Source: Gammaproteobacteria bacterium (lineage in GTDB: Bacteria; Pseudomonadota; Gammaproteobacteria; Pseudomonadales; Pseudohongiellaceae). Taken from it: a stretch of 64,000 nucleotides of DNA. The position numbers and the translations under genes were made by a program. Location of the stretch: NCBI GenBank assembly GCA_030831165.1, contig JAURLP010000024.1, positions 43,044 through 107,043 on the forward strand, in the 5' to 3' direction. Positions 17,769 through 26,845 of the stretch are shown here, one piece after another (positions within the stretch are counted from its first letter, which is position 1; each line of letters begins with the position of its first letter). The notes beneath the pieces were generated by a model. That model saw only the letters and a program-made list of their open reading frames with translations. It made no database searches and had not been told where the DNA came from.

Positions 17769-19040
17769 ATGAGTGATTCAGATAATCCTGTTGATCAAAT
17801 CGAGGCAGTTGCTGCCAATGGTCTGTTGCACAGAAGAGCATTTCTTAAAACAGGTACGCTGCTTACTGCTGGGGCGACTTTTCTCACCGCTCAGGCTGCG
17901 CCTCCGGAGCTTGATGCCTGGAGCAAGGTTCCTGGCAGGCCGCCAGAAGCCTATGGCAATCGTTCTGAATATGAATCTGATGTGGTTCGCCTGCCTGGGT
18001 TTAGCCCTCCGGCTTTAGGTGCCGGCGCTTCTCGCACCCCTCATGGTAGCCTAGAAGGAATGATTACGCCGGGAGCCCTGCACTTTGAAAGACACCATAA
18101 TGGCATCCCGAATATTAACCCTGACGAGCACAGATTATTAATTCACGGTTTGGTCGATCGCCCGCTGATATTTGATCTGGAGTCCTTGAGTCGTTATCCG
18201 CTGGTTTCCAGAATCCAATTTCTGGAGTGCTCAGGTAATAGCCGTTTACTCGATGCAGATCAGCCGGTGGATGGCACTGCACAAAGCATACATGGACTGC
18301 TTTCCTGCAGTGAGTGGACAGGTGTGCCCTTATCTATTTTGTTGGATGAAGCTGGCGTTCAAACTGAAGGCATGTGGATTTTAGCTGAAGGTGCTGACTC
18401 CTCCCTAATGACCAGAAGTATTCCGATGAGTAAAGTCAGGGATGATGCCATTATTGCTATTTACCAAAATGGCGAAAGACTGCGTCCGGGCAATGGTTAT
18501 CCCATGCGTTTGTTTCTGCCGGGTTGGGAAGGCAATACCTCGGTTAAATGGTTACGCCGCATTAAAGTGACTGCAGGGCCAACAATGACACGCGATGAAA
18601 CATCCAAGTATTCTGACTTACGGCCTGATGGCAGCGCTCGCTTATTTTCATTTCAGATGGGCGTGAAATCCATCATTACATCTCCATCCGGCCAGCAAAC
18701 CATGAGAGGGCCTGGGCTTTATCAAATTTCAGGTTTAGCCTGGACAGGTGCCGGAAGAATTAGCCGCGTTGAAGTATCAGCCGATGGCGGCAGAACCTGG
18801 GGAGAGGCGGAACTTCCTGGCCCAGTACTTTCCAAAGCACTGACTCGATTTAGAATGCCATGGCGCTGGAACGGTGGGCCTGCCTTGATACAAAGTCGTG
18901 CCTATGATGAAACCGGCGCCATTCAACCCACTCGCACGGCGCTAATCAGTGAGCGTGGGACACAATTTAATTATCACAATCATGCCATTCAGACCTGGCT
19001 GGTGAGTGCAAATGGGGAGGTGAGCAATGCTTACTCGTAA
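17769..19040 (+). CDS. soxC: SoxC-like sulfane/sulfite dehydrogenase, molybdopterin subunit
   Basis: Periplasmic molybdenum enzyme of the sulfite oxidase family. From the ATG at 17769 (AGAGG seven bases upstream) the 423-residue protein has a twin-arginine signal HRRAFLKTG (21-29), so it is probably exported folded. The molybdenum-ligand cysteine lies in FLECSGNS (C154), and a C-terminal dimerisation domain follows (from about 300, with EVSADGGRTWGEAEL). It is closest in pattern to SoxC. The next gene, overlapping by 14 bases, is a cytochrome c that would accept its electrons. No soxXYZAB genes are nearby, so a sulfite dehydrogenase role is as likely as one in a Sox system. Confidence 0.85.
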   Translation: MSDSDNPVDQIEAVAANGLLHRRAFLKTGTLLTAGATFLTAQAAPPELDAWSKVPGRPPEAYGNRSEYESDVVRLPGFSPPALGAGASRTPHGSLEGMITPGALHFERHHNGIPNINPDEHRLLIHGLVDRPLIFDLESLSRYPLVSRIQFLECSGNSRLLDADQPVDGTAQSIHGLLSCSEWTGVPLSILLDEAGVQTEGMWILAEGADSSLMTRSIPMSKVRDDAIIAIYQNGERLRPGNGYPMRLFLPGWEGNTSVKWLRRIKVTAGPTMTRDETSKYSDLRPDGSARLFSFQMGVKSIITSPSGQQTMRGPGLYQISGLAWTGAGRISRVEVSADGGRTWGEAELPGPVLSKALTRFRMPWRWNGGPALIQSRAYDETGAIQPTRTALISERGTQFNYHNHAIQTWLVSANGEVSNAYS

Positions 19041-19560
19041 AGTGCATGTGTGCAACTTTATCGTATTAAATCTATTGTTGTGTTCATTTGCTCTGGCTCA
19101 GGAAGGGCCTGGTCTGGGTGTGCCCGCGACGCCGGAACAAGTAGCGGGTTGGGACATCAGTATTGATCCGGAAGGAGAGAATTTACCTGCTGGTTCAGGT
19201 ACTGTTGCACAAGGCGAAGCAATTTATGACGCCCAGTGTTTTGCCTGTCATGGACAAAATGGTGAAGGTGCTACCAATGACAGATTGGCAGGAGGTCATG
19301 GTAGTTTAGCGACAGCCAATGCCACTAAAACGGTAGGCAGTTATTGGCCCTATGCAACGACTGTCTTTGATTATGTACGACGCGCTATGCCATTTTCACA
19401 ACCGGGAACTTTGTCCAATGATGAGGTTTATGCCTTGACCGCTTATCTACTAAATATTAATGGCATAGTGGATGAAACAACGGTATTAAATGCTGAAACT
19501 CTCCCTTTAATTGAGATGCCTAACCGCGATGGATTTTTTTGGTCTGCGGAAGTCAGGTAA
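19027..19560 (+). CDS. Monoheme cytochrome c, SoxD/SorB-like electron acceptor
   Basis: Secreted c-type cytochrome of 177 residues. A signal peptide covers about 1-24 (cleavage after FALA). Heme motif CFACH is at 71-75 and the likely axial methionine lies in RRAMPFSQPG. The start overlaps soxC by 14 bases with a GGGGAGGTGA ribosome-binding site inside soxC. Classical SoxD is larger and carries two hemes, so this is a short, single-heme partner. It should pass electrons from the molybdoenzyme to the respiratory chain. A perfect 15-base-pair terminator follows. Confidence 0.85.
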   Translation: MLTRKVHVCNFIVLNLLLCSFALAQEGPGLGVPATPEQVAGWDISIDPEGENLPAGSGTVAQGEAIYDAQCFACHGQNGEGATNDRLAGGHGSLATANATKTVGSYWPYATTVFDYVRRAMPFSQPGTLSNDEVYALTAYLLNINGIVDETTVLNAETLPLIEMPNRDGFFWSAEVR

Positions 19561-19574
19561 AGCCATTTTCTTTG

Positions 19575-19611
19575 CCAATAAAAAGGCGCTTACTAGGCGC
19601 CTTTTTATTGG
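19575..19611. terminator. Perfect 15-bp bidirectional terminator
   Basis: CCAATAAAAAGGCGC (19575-19589) pairs perfectly with GCGCCTTTTTATTGG (19597-19611) around a seven-base loop. It can end the soxC-cytochrome transcript on plus and the rsx-nth transcript on minus. Confidence 0.9.
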
Positions 19612-19646
19612 TGATTAAGCTTAATTGAGCTTACTTAAAAGTGTCA

Positions 19647-19799
19647 TTACCTTTTAGTGAACTTGGTAAAAGACCCACCGGCAACGGGTAAAGAATCAGG
19701 CCCTTCAGCAACAAAAACATTGCCGTCTTCATCGACCGCAACGCCTTCGCCTAAGGTGCCCTGATACACTCGACTCTCTAATAGACTTTCTGTTTGTAT
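19647..19799 (-). pseudogene. C-terminal remnant of an NHL/SMP-30-type beta-propeller protein
   Basis: Downstream of nth on the same strand an open frame encodes RVYQGTLGEGVAVDEDGNVF, then VAEGPDSLPVAGG, and ends in TAA at 19647. This matches the last blade of NHL-repeat propellers (GxGVAVDxxGNVFVAE). Recognisable sequence begins at about 19772, right where nth stops, and the frame is closed by TGA at 19800 within nth. Only the tail of the gene survives, so the rest was probably lost in a deletion that brought nth next to it. Confidence 0.6.
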
Positions 19800-20410
19800 T
19801 CACAAAGATCTTCTATGATACAAGAACCGCAGCGAGGTTTCCTGGCGATACAGGTATATCGTCCTTGTAAAATCAACCAATGGTGAGCATTCAGGAGAAA
19901 TTCTTCGGGGATGAATTTAACTAGTTTTTTTTCAACTTCCAGCACATTTTTACCAGGCGCAATTCCTGTTCGGTTAGATACTCTGAATATATGCGTATCG
20001 ACAGCCATGGTTGGCTGACGAAAGGCGGTATTAAGAATGACATTGGCTGTTTTTCGACCGACACCTGGCAGGGCTTCAAGTGCTTCTCGATCTTCTGGCA
20101 CTTTGGAGTCATGCTTCTCTATTAAAATTTTACAGGTTGCAATAATGTTTTTTGCCTTATTATTAAAAAGACCGATGGTTTTAATATATTTTTTTAAACC
20201 CTCGACGCCCAGTGCAAATATCTTTTCTGGTGTATTGGCGACAGGAAAGAGTTTCTCGGTTGCTTTATTAACACCTACATCAGTTGATTGGGCAGACAGT
20301 GTTACTGCGACAAGCAGCTCAAAAGCAGAAGAAAATTTTAATTCTGTCGTGGGGTTGGGGTTTTCAGAACGCAGTCTTGTAAAAATTTCTATCCGTTTTT
20401 GTTTATTCAT
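19778..20410 (-). CDS. nth: Endonuclease III (DNA glycosylase/AP lyase)
   Basis: Base-excision repair enzyme removing oxidised pyrimidines. The helix-hairpin-helix LPGVGRKTANV carries catalytic K120, and D138 lies in AVDTH, both at E. coli positions. The [4Fe-4S] cluster cysteines are C187, C194, C197 and C203. The 210-residue length is standard. It ends the rsx operon, 32 bases after rsxE, which is the usual location of nth in gammaproteobacteria. Confidence 0.97.
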   Translation of the reverse strand: MNKQKRIEIFTRLRSENPNPTTELKFSSAFELLVAVTLSAQSTDVGVNKATEKLFPVANTPEKIFALGVEGLKKYIKTIGLFNNKAKNIIATCKILIEKHDSKVPEDREALEALPGVGRKTANVILNTAFRQPTMAVDTHIFRVSNRTGIAPGKNVLEVEKKLVKFIPEEFLLNAHHWLILQGRYTCIARKPRCGSCIIEDLCEYKQKVY

Positions 20411-20442
20411 TTTTACAATTCTTCATAGGGATTATTTTTGGT

Positions 20443-21141
20443 TTAACTCATGTCTTTAGCGAAACGGGAAGCCATTTGTTGAGCATTTTGGTGTTTTGTA
20501 ATGCTATCAGCTAGTTGTTTATCGATAAAATTCTTTAGCGCTAAGAGCATGCCCATAAACAAAAATGCACCTGGTGGAAGCAGAGCAAACAAGAATCCTG
20601 AATAGTTTGGCAATATCGTTATTTCCCAATTTGAGGCCATCGGTAAAAGAATATCCATATTGGCAAAGAGCTTCCCGGTTCCAAAAAGCTCCCGCAAAGC
20701 ACCTAATAAAATAAGTATTGAGCTAAATCCCAGACCCATCATTAGTCCATCGAAGGCGGAAATTAAAGGAGAATTTTTTACCGCAAAAGTAACCGCTCGA
20801 CCCAATATTGCACAGTTAGTGACGATTAAGGGGATGAAGATTCCAATGCTCAGATATAAGGAATAGGCATAGGCTTGCATCAGCAATTCAGCACAAGTGA
20901 CAAAACTGGCGATAATCAAAACAAACACAGGTAACCGAATGGCGTCGGTGACCTGATGCCGAATAAGCGAAACTATCAGGTTGGAAAATATGAGAACCAT
21001 GGTAGTTGCCAGAGCCAGGCCCAGGGCATTAACCACTGAAGCGCTTACAGCGAGTAAAGGGCATAATCCCAGAAGCTGAACTAATGCGGGATTATTCTGC
21101 CAAAGTGCCTGTTTACTGATGCTTGTCAGGTTTTTATTCAT
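20443..21141 (-). CDS. rsxE: Electron transport complex subunit RsxE/RnfE
   Basis: Membrane subunit of the Rnf/Rsx complex, homologous to NqrD, with six hydrophobic helices. The 232-residue protein has the [11 protein letters not shown] start and the TNCAILGRA block typical of the RnfA/E pair that binds a [2Fe-2S] cluster within the membrane. Its start overlaps rsxG by four bases. It appears intact. Confidence 0.95.
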   Translation of the reverse strand: MNKNLTSISKQALWQNNPALVQLLGLCPLLAVSASVVNALGLALATTMVLIFSNLIVSLIRHQVTDAIRLPVFVLIIASFVTCAELLMQAYAYSLYLSIGIFIPLIVTNCAILGRAVTFAVKNSPLISAFDGLMMGLGFSSILILLGALRELFGTGKLFANMDILLPMASNWEITILPNYSGFLFALLPPGAFLFMGMLLALKNFIDKQLADSITKHQNAQQMASRFAKDMS

Positions 21142-21782
21142 AAAGATAATAATCTTGATTTATTTTCTTCAAAAAATTCCAGGGCTTTTGCTGTTGCAAC
21201 AGTTACGGCCCGTGGCGTTATAGTGGCGCCAGTAAATTGATCAAAAACGCCAGCGTTTTTTCTGACAGTCCAACCGGATAACTCAGGATTGACCAAGGAG
21301 CGATTATTGAAAGAAAGTATCCAATCTGAGACTCGTAAATCAATAAGATCTCCCAACCCTGGTGTTTCACGATGAGCAGTAACCCTGAGTCCTGTCACCA
21401 AGCCTTCAATACTAACTCCAAGCAATAAATCAATATCGCCGTTGTAACCATCACGCGCAACAAACGGCAAGATTAAGCCACTAGGTTGCATGTTTTTCCG
21501 GGCGACATAAGCGTGACTATTTTCACGCAAGCCTAATAATTCCAGATTACTGTATTCACTACTATTGATATCGATTATGAAGCTATCGCTAATTAAATCA
21601 TTGTCATGCTCGCTAGCCGGAAAAATACTATTTAGCGCCTGACGCTGTGCAGCCAGCATTTGATTTGTGATACGTGTTTCTGTTAGTGCATAGACAAGGC
21701 TTAATATTATTGCAGCAGCTATGGCGAAGCCGGCAAGCCTGCCAGTGTTTAGTAAGATGGAATGTCGGAGTTCGCTAGGCAT
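21138..21782 (-). CDS. rsxG: Electron transport complex subunit RsxG/RnfG (covalent FMN)
   Basis: Periplasm-facing subunit anchored by one helix (about 17-34) and carrying covalently bound FMN. The flavinylation motif FTGATITP is at 183-190, with the threonine acceptor at 187. I start at the ATG at 21782, which overlaps the rsxD stop by 8 bases and gives 214 residues, close to E. coli RsxG. A longer frame would only extend into rsxD. It appears functional, which matters for judging the altered RsxB/C protein. Confidence 0.93.
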   Translation of the reverse strand: MPSELRHSILLNTGRLAGFAIAAAIILSLVYALTETRITNQMLAAQRQALNSIFPASEHDNDLISDSFIIDINSSEYSNLELLGLRENSHAYVARKNMQPSGLILPFVARDGYNGDIDLLLGVSIEGLVTGLRVTAHRETPGLGDLIDLRVSDWILSFNNRSLVNPELSGWTVRKNAGVFDQFTGATITPRAVTVATAKALEFFEENKSRLLSL

Positions 21783-22743
21783 GTTGTGACGGAGTTGGCT
21801 GGGTATAGTAGTCAATAAAAGGAGCGGTAAAATTTCCCAACAGCACGGCAAAGGCAATGCCATCAGGGTAGGCCCCCCAGACTCGAATGATATAGGTCAC
21901 GATGCCAATTAATGCACCATAAATCAGACGCCCTTTGGGCGTGGTTGAAGCAGTAACAGGATCTGTCGCTATAAAAAAAGCACCAAGCATCGTGCCACCA
22001 CCAAATAAATGCATAAACGGAGAACCACCGCTGGCTGAACTGCCACCATCATAAAATAAAGCAGACATTAGTAATAAACTGCCAAGCATGGCAACAGGAA
22101 TTTGCCACCCAATGATGCGTTTATATAAAAGTACTAAGCCGCCCAATAGGAATCCGCCATTTACCCACTCCCAGCCGATACCGGAAAGTGTGCCAAAGGC
22201 TGAATGTTGTGACCAGAACTCATTGACCAGCATAGCCCCTCGTTCATTACGGAATAAATCCAGGGCGGTGGCGCCCGTATAAGCATCTATTTCTTGCTCA
22301 ATTCCGAGTGGAATTGTCCAGTTAGTCATTTCTAATGGAAACGCGATGAGTAGAACTGCATAGGCAACCATTGCAGGATTAAATAAATTTTGCCCAAGTC
22401 CGCCATACAGGTGCTTCGCAATAACAATGGCAAAAAATATACCGGTAAGGCTCAGCCACCATGGAGATGAAGGGGGGATACATAAGCCAAGGAGAACAGC
22501 GGTGACCAGTGCGCTGTAGTCCTTAAGATAAAAGCCTAGAGGCCGTTTACGAAATACCAGTACCATGGATTCAAACAGCAAGGCCCAAATACCCAGCCAA
22601 ATGATATTAATAATTGAGCCCCAACCAAAAAAAACGGTGAGTGCTACCAGTCCGGGAATGCAGGCTGCCAATACCCAAAGCATTATCAAGGAAGTTGAGA
22701 AGGCTTTAAGCTTGGTCGGCAGTTTAATTTTTTTAACCGCCAT
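21775..22743 (-). CDS. rsxD: Electron transport complex subunit RsxD/RnfD (covalent FMN)
   Basis: Integral membrane subunit homologous to NqrB, with about nine hydrophobic segments and a flavinylation motif YTGATALD (TGAT at 156-159). I start at the ATG at 22743, which overlaps the end of rsxB/C by 11 bases. The frame is open further back but only inside that gene. At 322 residues it is slightly shorter than E. coli RsxD (about 350). Confidence 0.93.
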   Translation of the reverse strand: MAVKKIKLPTKLKAFSTSLIMLWVLAACIPGLVALTVFFGWGSIINIIWLGIWALLFESMVLVFRKRPLGFYLKDYSALVTAVLLGLCIPPSSPWWLSLTGIFFAIVIAKHLYGGLGQNLFNPAMVAYAVLLIAFPLEMTNWTIPLGIEQEIDAYTGATALDLFRNERGAMLVNEFWSQHSAFGTLSGIGWEWVNGGFLLGGLVLLYKRIIGWQIPVAMLGSLLLMSALFYDGGSSASGGSPFMHLFGGGTMLGAFFIATDPVTASTTPKGRLIYGALIGIVTYIIRVWGAYPDGIAFAVLLGNFTAPFIDYYTQPTPSQHA

Positions 22744-23737
22744 CTTGGATATCCTGCGTGGAAGCTTGTTTATTTTTTGCCCGTGCAAGTGCAGCCTGGA
22801 TTAGGTCGCTTTGTCTTGATTTGGTTTGTGCTAATTCTGCACGAGCCTGTCGACGTTTTTCGGCAAGCGCTGCTTCTCTGGCGAGACGTTGCTCCCGAAA
22901 CTCAAAGCGCTGTCTGACTTTTTGCGCCTGTTGATGTTTAGCAGTCTGTTCATGGATAGCCGATTTTGCAGCCTGATAATATTGCACCAAAGGGATGTGA
23001 CTTGGACAAACGGCATGACAAAGACCACACTCTATACAATCCATAAGACGGTGCTGCTTGGCTTTTTCATAGGCTTTGCCTTGTGAATACCAAAATAGCT
23101 GTTGCGGTAAGAGGTCAACAGGGCAAACATCTACACATAGGCCGCATCGAATACAGGCTTGCTCACTTAAGCTTTTTTCAGGTAATTTTTTAGGGGGCTC
23201 TTGAGAAAGCGCTATCATATCGATGCAATCGACCGGGCAGGGGGCGACACAAAGTTCACAACCAGTACATTCAGATGCTATCACGCTATGCATCTGCTGG
23301 GGGCCCCCAAGGATTGCATCTACCGGGCATGCCTGAATACAGAAAGTGCAGCCAATGCATTCTTCTTCTCTGATAACAGCAACTTTAGGGCCTTCTTCAG
23401 ACTCTTGTTCAGGGCGATGCTGATTGTTTAATTTTACAGGCTCCATATCCAGAAGGTTAGCCAGTTCTATAATGGTGCCTTCACCTCCTGGCGGACAAAG
23501 ATTGATCGCTTCGCCTTCGCTAATTGCTTCGGCATAAGGCTTACACCCAGGATAACCACACTGGGCACACTGTGTTTGTGGCAGCAAGGCATTAATTTTC
23601 TCGATTAGCGGGCTTGAAGTGACTTTAAACTTTTCGGCAGCAAAACCCAGCACGACACCAAAAAATATAGCGATTAACAAGAGAGCTATTAGGGGAGCCA
23701 TCAGTGGCACCATGATAGTCTCAAAGATGGGGCTCAT
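22733..23737 (-). CDS. Chimeric RsxB-RsxC protein: RnfB joined to the RnfC ferredoxin domain and tail
   Basis: The 334-residue protein begins as a complete RsxB: membrane helix (about 10-33), four-cysteine cluster motif (C57, C60, C65, C81) and two [4Fe-4S] motifs ([12 protein letters not shown] at 127-138, [12 protein letters not shown] at 157-168). Normal RsxB ends near residue 190. Here the chain continues through a Pro/Lys linker (about 177-192) into RsxC sequence: [12 protein letters not shown] (195-206), [23 protein letters not shown] (234-245), IPLVQYYQ, then a charged coiled tail rich in Ala, Gln, Arg and Lys. RsxC normally has about 360 residues ahead of these motifs, with FMN- and NADH-binding domains; all are missing. 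No separate rsxC is present in the operon. Confidence 0.9.
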   Translation of the reverse strand: MSPIFETIMVPLMAPLIALLLIAIFFGVVLGFAAEKFKVTSSPLIEKINALLPQTQCAQCGYPGCKPYAEAISEGEAINLCPPGGEGTIIELANLLDMEPVKLNNQHRPEQESEEGPKVAVIREEECIGCTFCIQACPVDAILGGPQQMHSVIASECTGCELCVAPCPVDCIDMIALSQEPPKKLPEKSLSEQACIRCGLCVDVCPVDLLPQQLFWYSQGKAYEKAKQHRLMDCIECGLCHAVCPSHIPLVQYYQAAKSAIHEQTAKHQQAQKVRQRFEFREQRLAREAALAEKRRQARAELAQTKSRQSDLIQAALARAKNKQASTQDIQDGG

Positions 23738-23739
23738 TA

Positions 23740-24315
23740 TTACACCAATCCGGTAAAGCCCATGAAGGCGAGGGACATTAAGGCGGCCGTAATCATTGCA
23801 ATAGAAGGCCCTTGAAAGGGTGCAGGGACATCAGCCAGATTGAGTTTTTCTCTTAGCGCAGCAAATAAAACCAGGACTAAAGAAAAACCCAGGGCCGCAC
23901 CAAAACCATAAAAAGCAGATTCAACAAAACTATTGCCGGCATTGATATTTAATAGGGCGACTCCTAACACTGCGCAGTTTGTTGTAATTAATGGCAGGAA
24001 AATACCTAACACTTTATGCAGTAAGGGAGATGTTTTTAGCATCAAGATTTCAGTGAAGTTGACCAGAGCGGCTATAACAACGATGAAGGCGATGGTTCGT
24101 AGCCAGGTAATATCCAGCGGAACCAGCAGGTATTGATAGACCAAATATGACACCATGGAAGCAAGGGTCAGTACAAAAGTTGTTGCAGCTGACATGCCAA
24201 TGGCAGTCTCAATCTTATTGGATGAGCCCATAAAGGGGCATAGCCCCAAAAACTGTACGAGCACAAAATTGTTGACCAGAATTGCGCTGATGAGGATGAT
24301 GATTAATTCACTCAT
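23740..24315 (-). CDS. rsxA: Electron transport complex subunit RsxA/RnfA
   Basis: Membrane subunit homologous to NqrE, 191 residues and six helices, with [13 protein letters not shown] near the start and [13 protein letters not shown] in the middle, hallmarks of the RnfA/RnfE pair. Its stop is directly next to the rsxB/C start. gloA lies 14 bases upstream on the same strand, so the operon may begin with gloA. The protein appears intact. Confidence 0.96.
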   Translation of the reverse strand: MSELIIILISAILVNNFVLVQFLGLCPFMGSSNKIETAIGMSAATTFVLTLASMVSYLVYQYLLVPLDITWLRTIAFIVVIAALVNFTEILMLKTSPLLHKVLGIFLPLITTNCAVLGVALLNINAGNSFVESAFYGFGAALGFSLVLVLFAALREKLNLADVPAPFQGPSIAMITAALMSLAFMGFTGLV

Positions 24316-24329
24316 AGCCGCATACAGTC

Positions 24330-24713
24330 TTATTTGCCTTCGATCAGTTCAATCATGTAGCCATCAGGGTCTTTCACAAATGCAATCACTGTACTGCCGT
24401 GCTTCATTGGTCCCGCAGGCCGAACAACTTCCCCGCCCTTGGCTGAAATTTCATCGCAGGCCTTATAAGCATCATCAACTGCGATAGCGATATGGCCATA
24501 GGCATTTCCCATTTCATAGGAATCAGTTTCCCAGTTATGCGTGAGCTCTATAACGGTATTGGAACTTTCATCACCGTAACCCAGAAAGGCAAGGGTAAAT
24601 TTTCCATCAGGGAAATCAGTTTTACGTAATAGTTGCATGCCAAAAATAGTGCTGTAAAAATTAATGGATTCGTCCAGATTAGTGACTCTTAGCATAGTGT
24701 GTAAAATGCGCAT
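24330..24713 (-). CDS. gloA: Lactoylglutathione lyase (glyoxalase I)
   Basis: Metalloenzyme converting the methylglyoxal-glutathione hemithioacetal to S-lactoylglutathione. At 127 residues it is the short, nickel-type form. Metal ligands H5, E56, H74 and E122 fall exactly where expected in E. coli GloA. It is divergent from the phosphopantetheinyl transferase gene and lies just ahead of rsxA, so it may be cotranscribed with the rsx operon. Confidence 0.96.
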   Translation of the reverse strand: MRILHTMLRVTNLDESINFYSTIFGMQLLRKTDFPDGKFTLAFLGYGDESSNTVIELTHNWETDSYEMGNAYGHIAIAVDDAYKACDEISAKGGEVVRPAGPMKHGSTVIAFVKDPDGYMIELIEGK

Positions 24714-24784
24714 TTGACCCTCTAGTGATATAAGTTGTGAATGAGTTCCTAGTGGAATTATGCCAACAATGAGACACTTTAACC

Positions 24785-25558
24785 ATGCTCGAATTACAAA
24801 GTAACGAAATACATCTGTGGGTAGTCGAAGATCAGCTTATAAGCGATGAGAGTTTGCTGGCTAAATATCAGACTTTGCTTAATGCAGAAGAGCAGAAGCG
24901 CTTTGAGCGCAAAATTTTCCCCAAACATAAAAAACAGTTTTTGGTGAGTCGGGCTTTATTAAGATCTGTGCTTGGTGCTTATCTTCGGCAAGCGCCAGAA
25001 GATCTGGTTTTTGCCAGAAATGCTTATGGCAAGCCCAGAATCGCCAGTTTCGAAAAATCTCTACCAATAAGTTTTAATCTTTCACACACAAATGGTCTAA
25101 GTGTTCTGGCAGTAACTCTGGAACATGAGATTGGTGTAGATGTTGAGTACCTTACGCGTAAAGTGGATATACTCAAGTTGGCTGAGCGATATTTTTCGGA
25201 ACAAGAATTTCTTGATTTGGCAGCACGTGATGTTAAAGATTTTAATCAACATTTTTTTGATTTATGGACTTTAAAAGAGGCATATATCAAAGCTTGTGGC
25301 ATGGGCCTGGCAATTCCGTTAAAAGATTTTAGTTTTCACTTCAACAACAAAAGGCTGGGTATTACCTTTGATGCTGCACGAGCAGATAATCCGGAACTCT
25401 GGCAATTTTGGCAATTTGTCTATAAATCGAATTTTGAAATAGCTCTGGCCCTGAAATTAAATCAGCAGCAGGGGCTAAGTAAAATTGTGTGCAAGCAAGG
25501 CAGGCCCCTGGATAAATTTATTAACGCTGAAATAGAAATGCTCAAGTACAGTGCTTGA
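24785..25558 (+). CDS. 4'-phosphopantetheinyl transferase (Sfp/Gsp type)
   Basis: Transfers phosphopantetheine from CoA to a carrier-protein serine. The 257-residue, pseudo-dimeric protein carries FNLSHT (97-102), magnesium-binding GVDVE (117-121) and [10 protein letters not shown] (161-170), the three Sfp-family signatures. Length and motifs fit the broad-range Sfp/Gsp type rather than the short AcpS. No polyketide or peptide synthetase genes are nearby, so the carrier protein target is unknown. Confidence 0.9.
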   Translation: MLELQSNEIHLWVVEDQLISDESLLAKYQTLLNAEEQKRFERKIFPKHKKQFLVSRALLRSVLGAYLRQAPEDLVFARNAYGKPRIASFEKSLPISFNLSHTNGLSVLAVTLEHEIGVDVEYLTRKVDILKLAERYFSEQEFLDLAARDVKDFNQHFFDLWTLKEAYIKACGMGLAIPLKDFSFHFNNKRLGITFDAARADNPELWQFWQFVYKSNFEIALALKLNQQQGLSKIVCKQGRPLDKFINAEIEMLKYSA

Positions 25559-25593
25559 AACGCCGATAGAAGTAATCGTCTGATTTGTAAAAA

Positions 25594-25905
25594 CTAGGTT
25601 TCTTTGTCTTCGCTTTGGCAAGACCAGCAAATCGCAAATTGCCCTGCATTGTTCTCACCGCAGTTGGGACAGACCCAGGGTTTCCCTTCTTCTTGATTCA
25701 GTTGTTGTTCAATGATTTCCCTGGCCCTTTCGTAATCAGCATCTTCTTTAACCCAAAGCTCCAGTAAGGTGTTGCCGATACCAAATTCTGCGCCCATGGT
25801 ATTGCCAAAATCATTTTTAATGTGACAATCGATATTATTCATAGCCAGTATATTTTTGACTGAATAAACCAGCCCCCGGTTTTCGTGCTTATAGGCTAAA
25901 CGCAT
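25594..25905 (-). CDS. DUF2007-like protein with C-terminal zinc ribbon
   Basis: A 103-residue soluble protein. Residues 1-65 (YKHENRGLVYSVKNILAMNN, then ELWVKEDADYERA) fit the DUF2007 signal-transducing domain. A CPNCG...CWSC zinc ribbon follows at about 78-96. Function is unknown. It is the last of a run of minus-strand genes (metG, methyltransferase, sixA, zinc-ribbon protein, this gene) and converges on the phosphopantetheinyl transferase gene. Confidence 0.75.
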   Translation of the reverse strand: MRLAYKHENRGLVYSVKNILAMNNIDCHIKNDFGNTMGAEFGIGNTLLELWVKEDADYERAREIIEQQLNQEEGKPWVCPNCGENNAGQFAICWSCQSEDKET

Positions 25906-25960
25906 AGGGAGCCATGTTTACAGTGATGTTTTAAGAGCTTGATAATTCTCTAATCCGATG

Positions 25961-26272
25961 TCAGCTAAGTTTAGATCCACAGTAATAACAGGCATCTTTG
26001 CTGGCAGGTACTATTCTGTTACAAGAACTGCAAGTGGTTGTTTCCCCGGCACGAGATTCGATCTCTATTTTCTTCGACGAAACTTTTTCCTGCAGAGCAC
26101 TCATACTGAAATTATTGTGCTCGGCTAATAGCTCCCACAAGGTATCGACAGTGAAGGCTAGATCATTTACTTTTTTTTCCAACTGGATAATTCTAAAGTT
26201 GGCGGTGTCGATATCTCTTGATATTGAATTGTCCGTATTTTTCTCTGCATTAAAAAGCGAAAATAAAGCCAT
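25961..26272 (-). CDS. Small coiled-coil protein with zinc ribbon, function unknown
   Basis: A 103-residue protein I do not recognise beyond its parts. A helical heptad-like stretch (about 18-60, with IIQLEKKVNDLAFTVDTL) is followed by a C-terminal zinc ribbon CSSC...CYYC (about 81-97). It lies 54 bases after sixA and 55 bases before the DUF2007-like gene, both on the same strand. Two successive small zinc-ribbon genes suggest related jobs, but nothing in the sequence says what. Confidence 0.6.
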   Translation of the reverse strand: MALFSLFNAEKNTDNSISRDIDTANFRIIQLEKKVNDLAFTVDTLWELLAEHNNFSMSALQEKVSSKKIEIESRAGETTTCSSCNRIVPASKDACYYCGSKLS

Positions 26273-26326
26273 ATCTTTTGCCTCTCATTTAAAACTCTTA
26301 CAAAAAATTTTACTAAGAAAGCATCC

Positions 26327-26845
26327 CTACTGTTTTTTGAGCTCACTTGGTCGAACTAATTGGTTTAGTTTGCCAGATTGAAAAGTAATGTTCTTAATGT
26401 CGGATGGTAGTTCAATCTGGGCAAAACATGCAGTGGTCATAAGTTTAGAATCTTCGGTATAGACTAATTCGTTTTCAGGACAAAGATATTCCACGAGTTC
26501 ATCAAGGCCGGGGTTATGCGCAACCAGCATAACGGTGTCATATTTATTCATAAACTTTATGCACTCGGCCAGTAATACCTGGTGATTAGCATGATATAAC
26601 TCTTCTTCCCAGTAAATATCCATGGAGTCAAAATCCAGACTCAGGCATACGTTCATGATTGTTTGTCTGGTGCGAGCTGAATGAGAGCTGATGATGCAGT
26701 CAGGGATTAAATTATTACGCTGCATCCATTCCCCGATTAATAAACTATCGCGTTCACCTTTTTTATTCAGGGGGCGATCATGGTCTGATACAGGCACATT
26801 CCAATCTGATTTAGCATGTCTTAGCAGATAAAGTTGTTTAGTCAT
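26327..26845 (-). CDS. sixA: Phosphohistidine phosphatase SixA
   Basis: Small histidine-phosphatase-superfamily enzyme that removes phosphate from phosphohistidine on signalling or PTS proteins. The catalytic LLRHAKSDW motif gives R9 and H10, SHSARTRQT supplies the second arginine, and VAHNPGLDEL the second histidine. The 172 residues fit SixA. The start overlaps the upstream methyltransferase gene by 8 bases. Confidence 0.88.
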   Translation of the reverse strand: MTKQLYLLRHAKSDWNVPVSDHDRPLNKKGERDSLLIGEWMQRNNLIPDCIISSHSARTRQTIMNVCLSLDFDSMDIYWEEELYHANHQVLLAECIKFMNKYDTVMLVAHNPGLDELVEYLCPENELVYTEDSKLMTTACFAQIELPSDIKNITFQSGKLNQLVRPSELKKQ

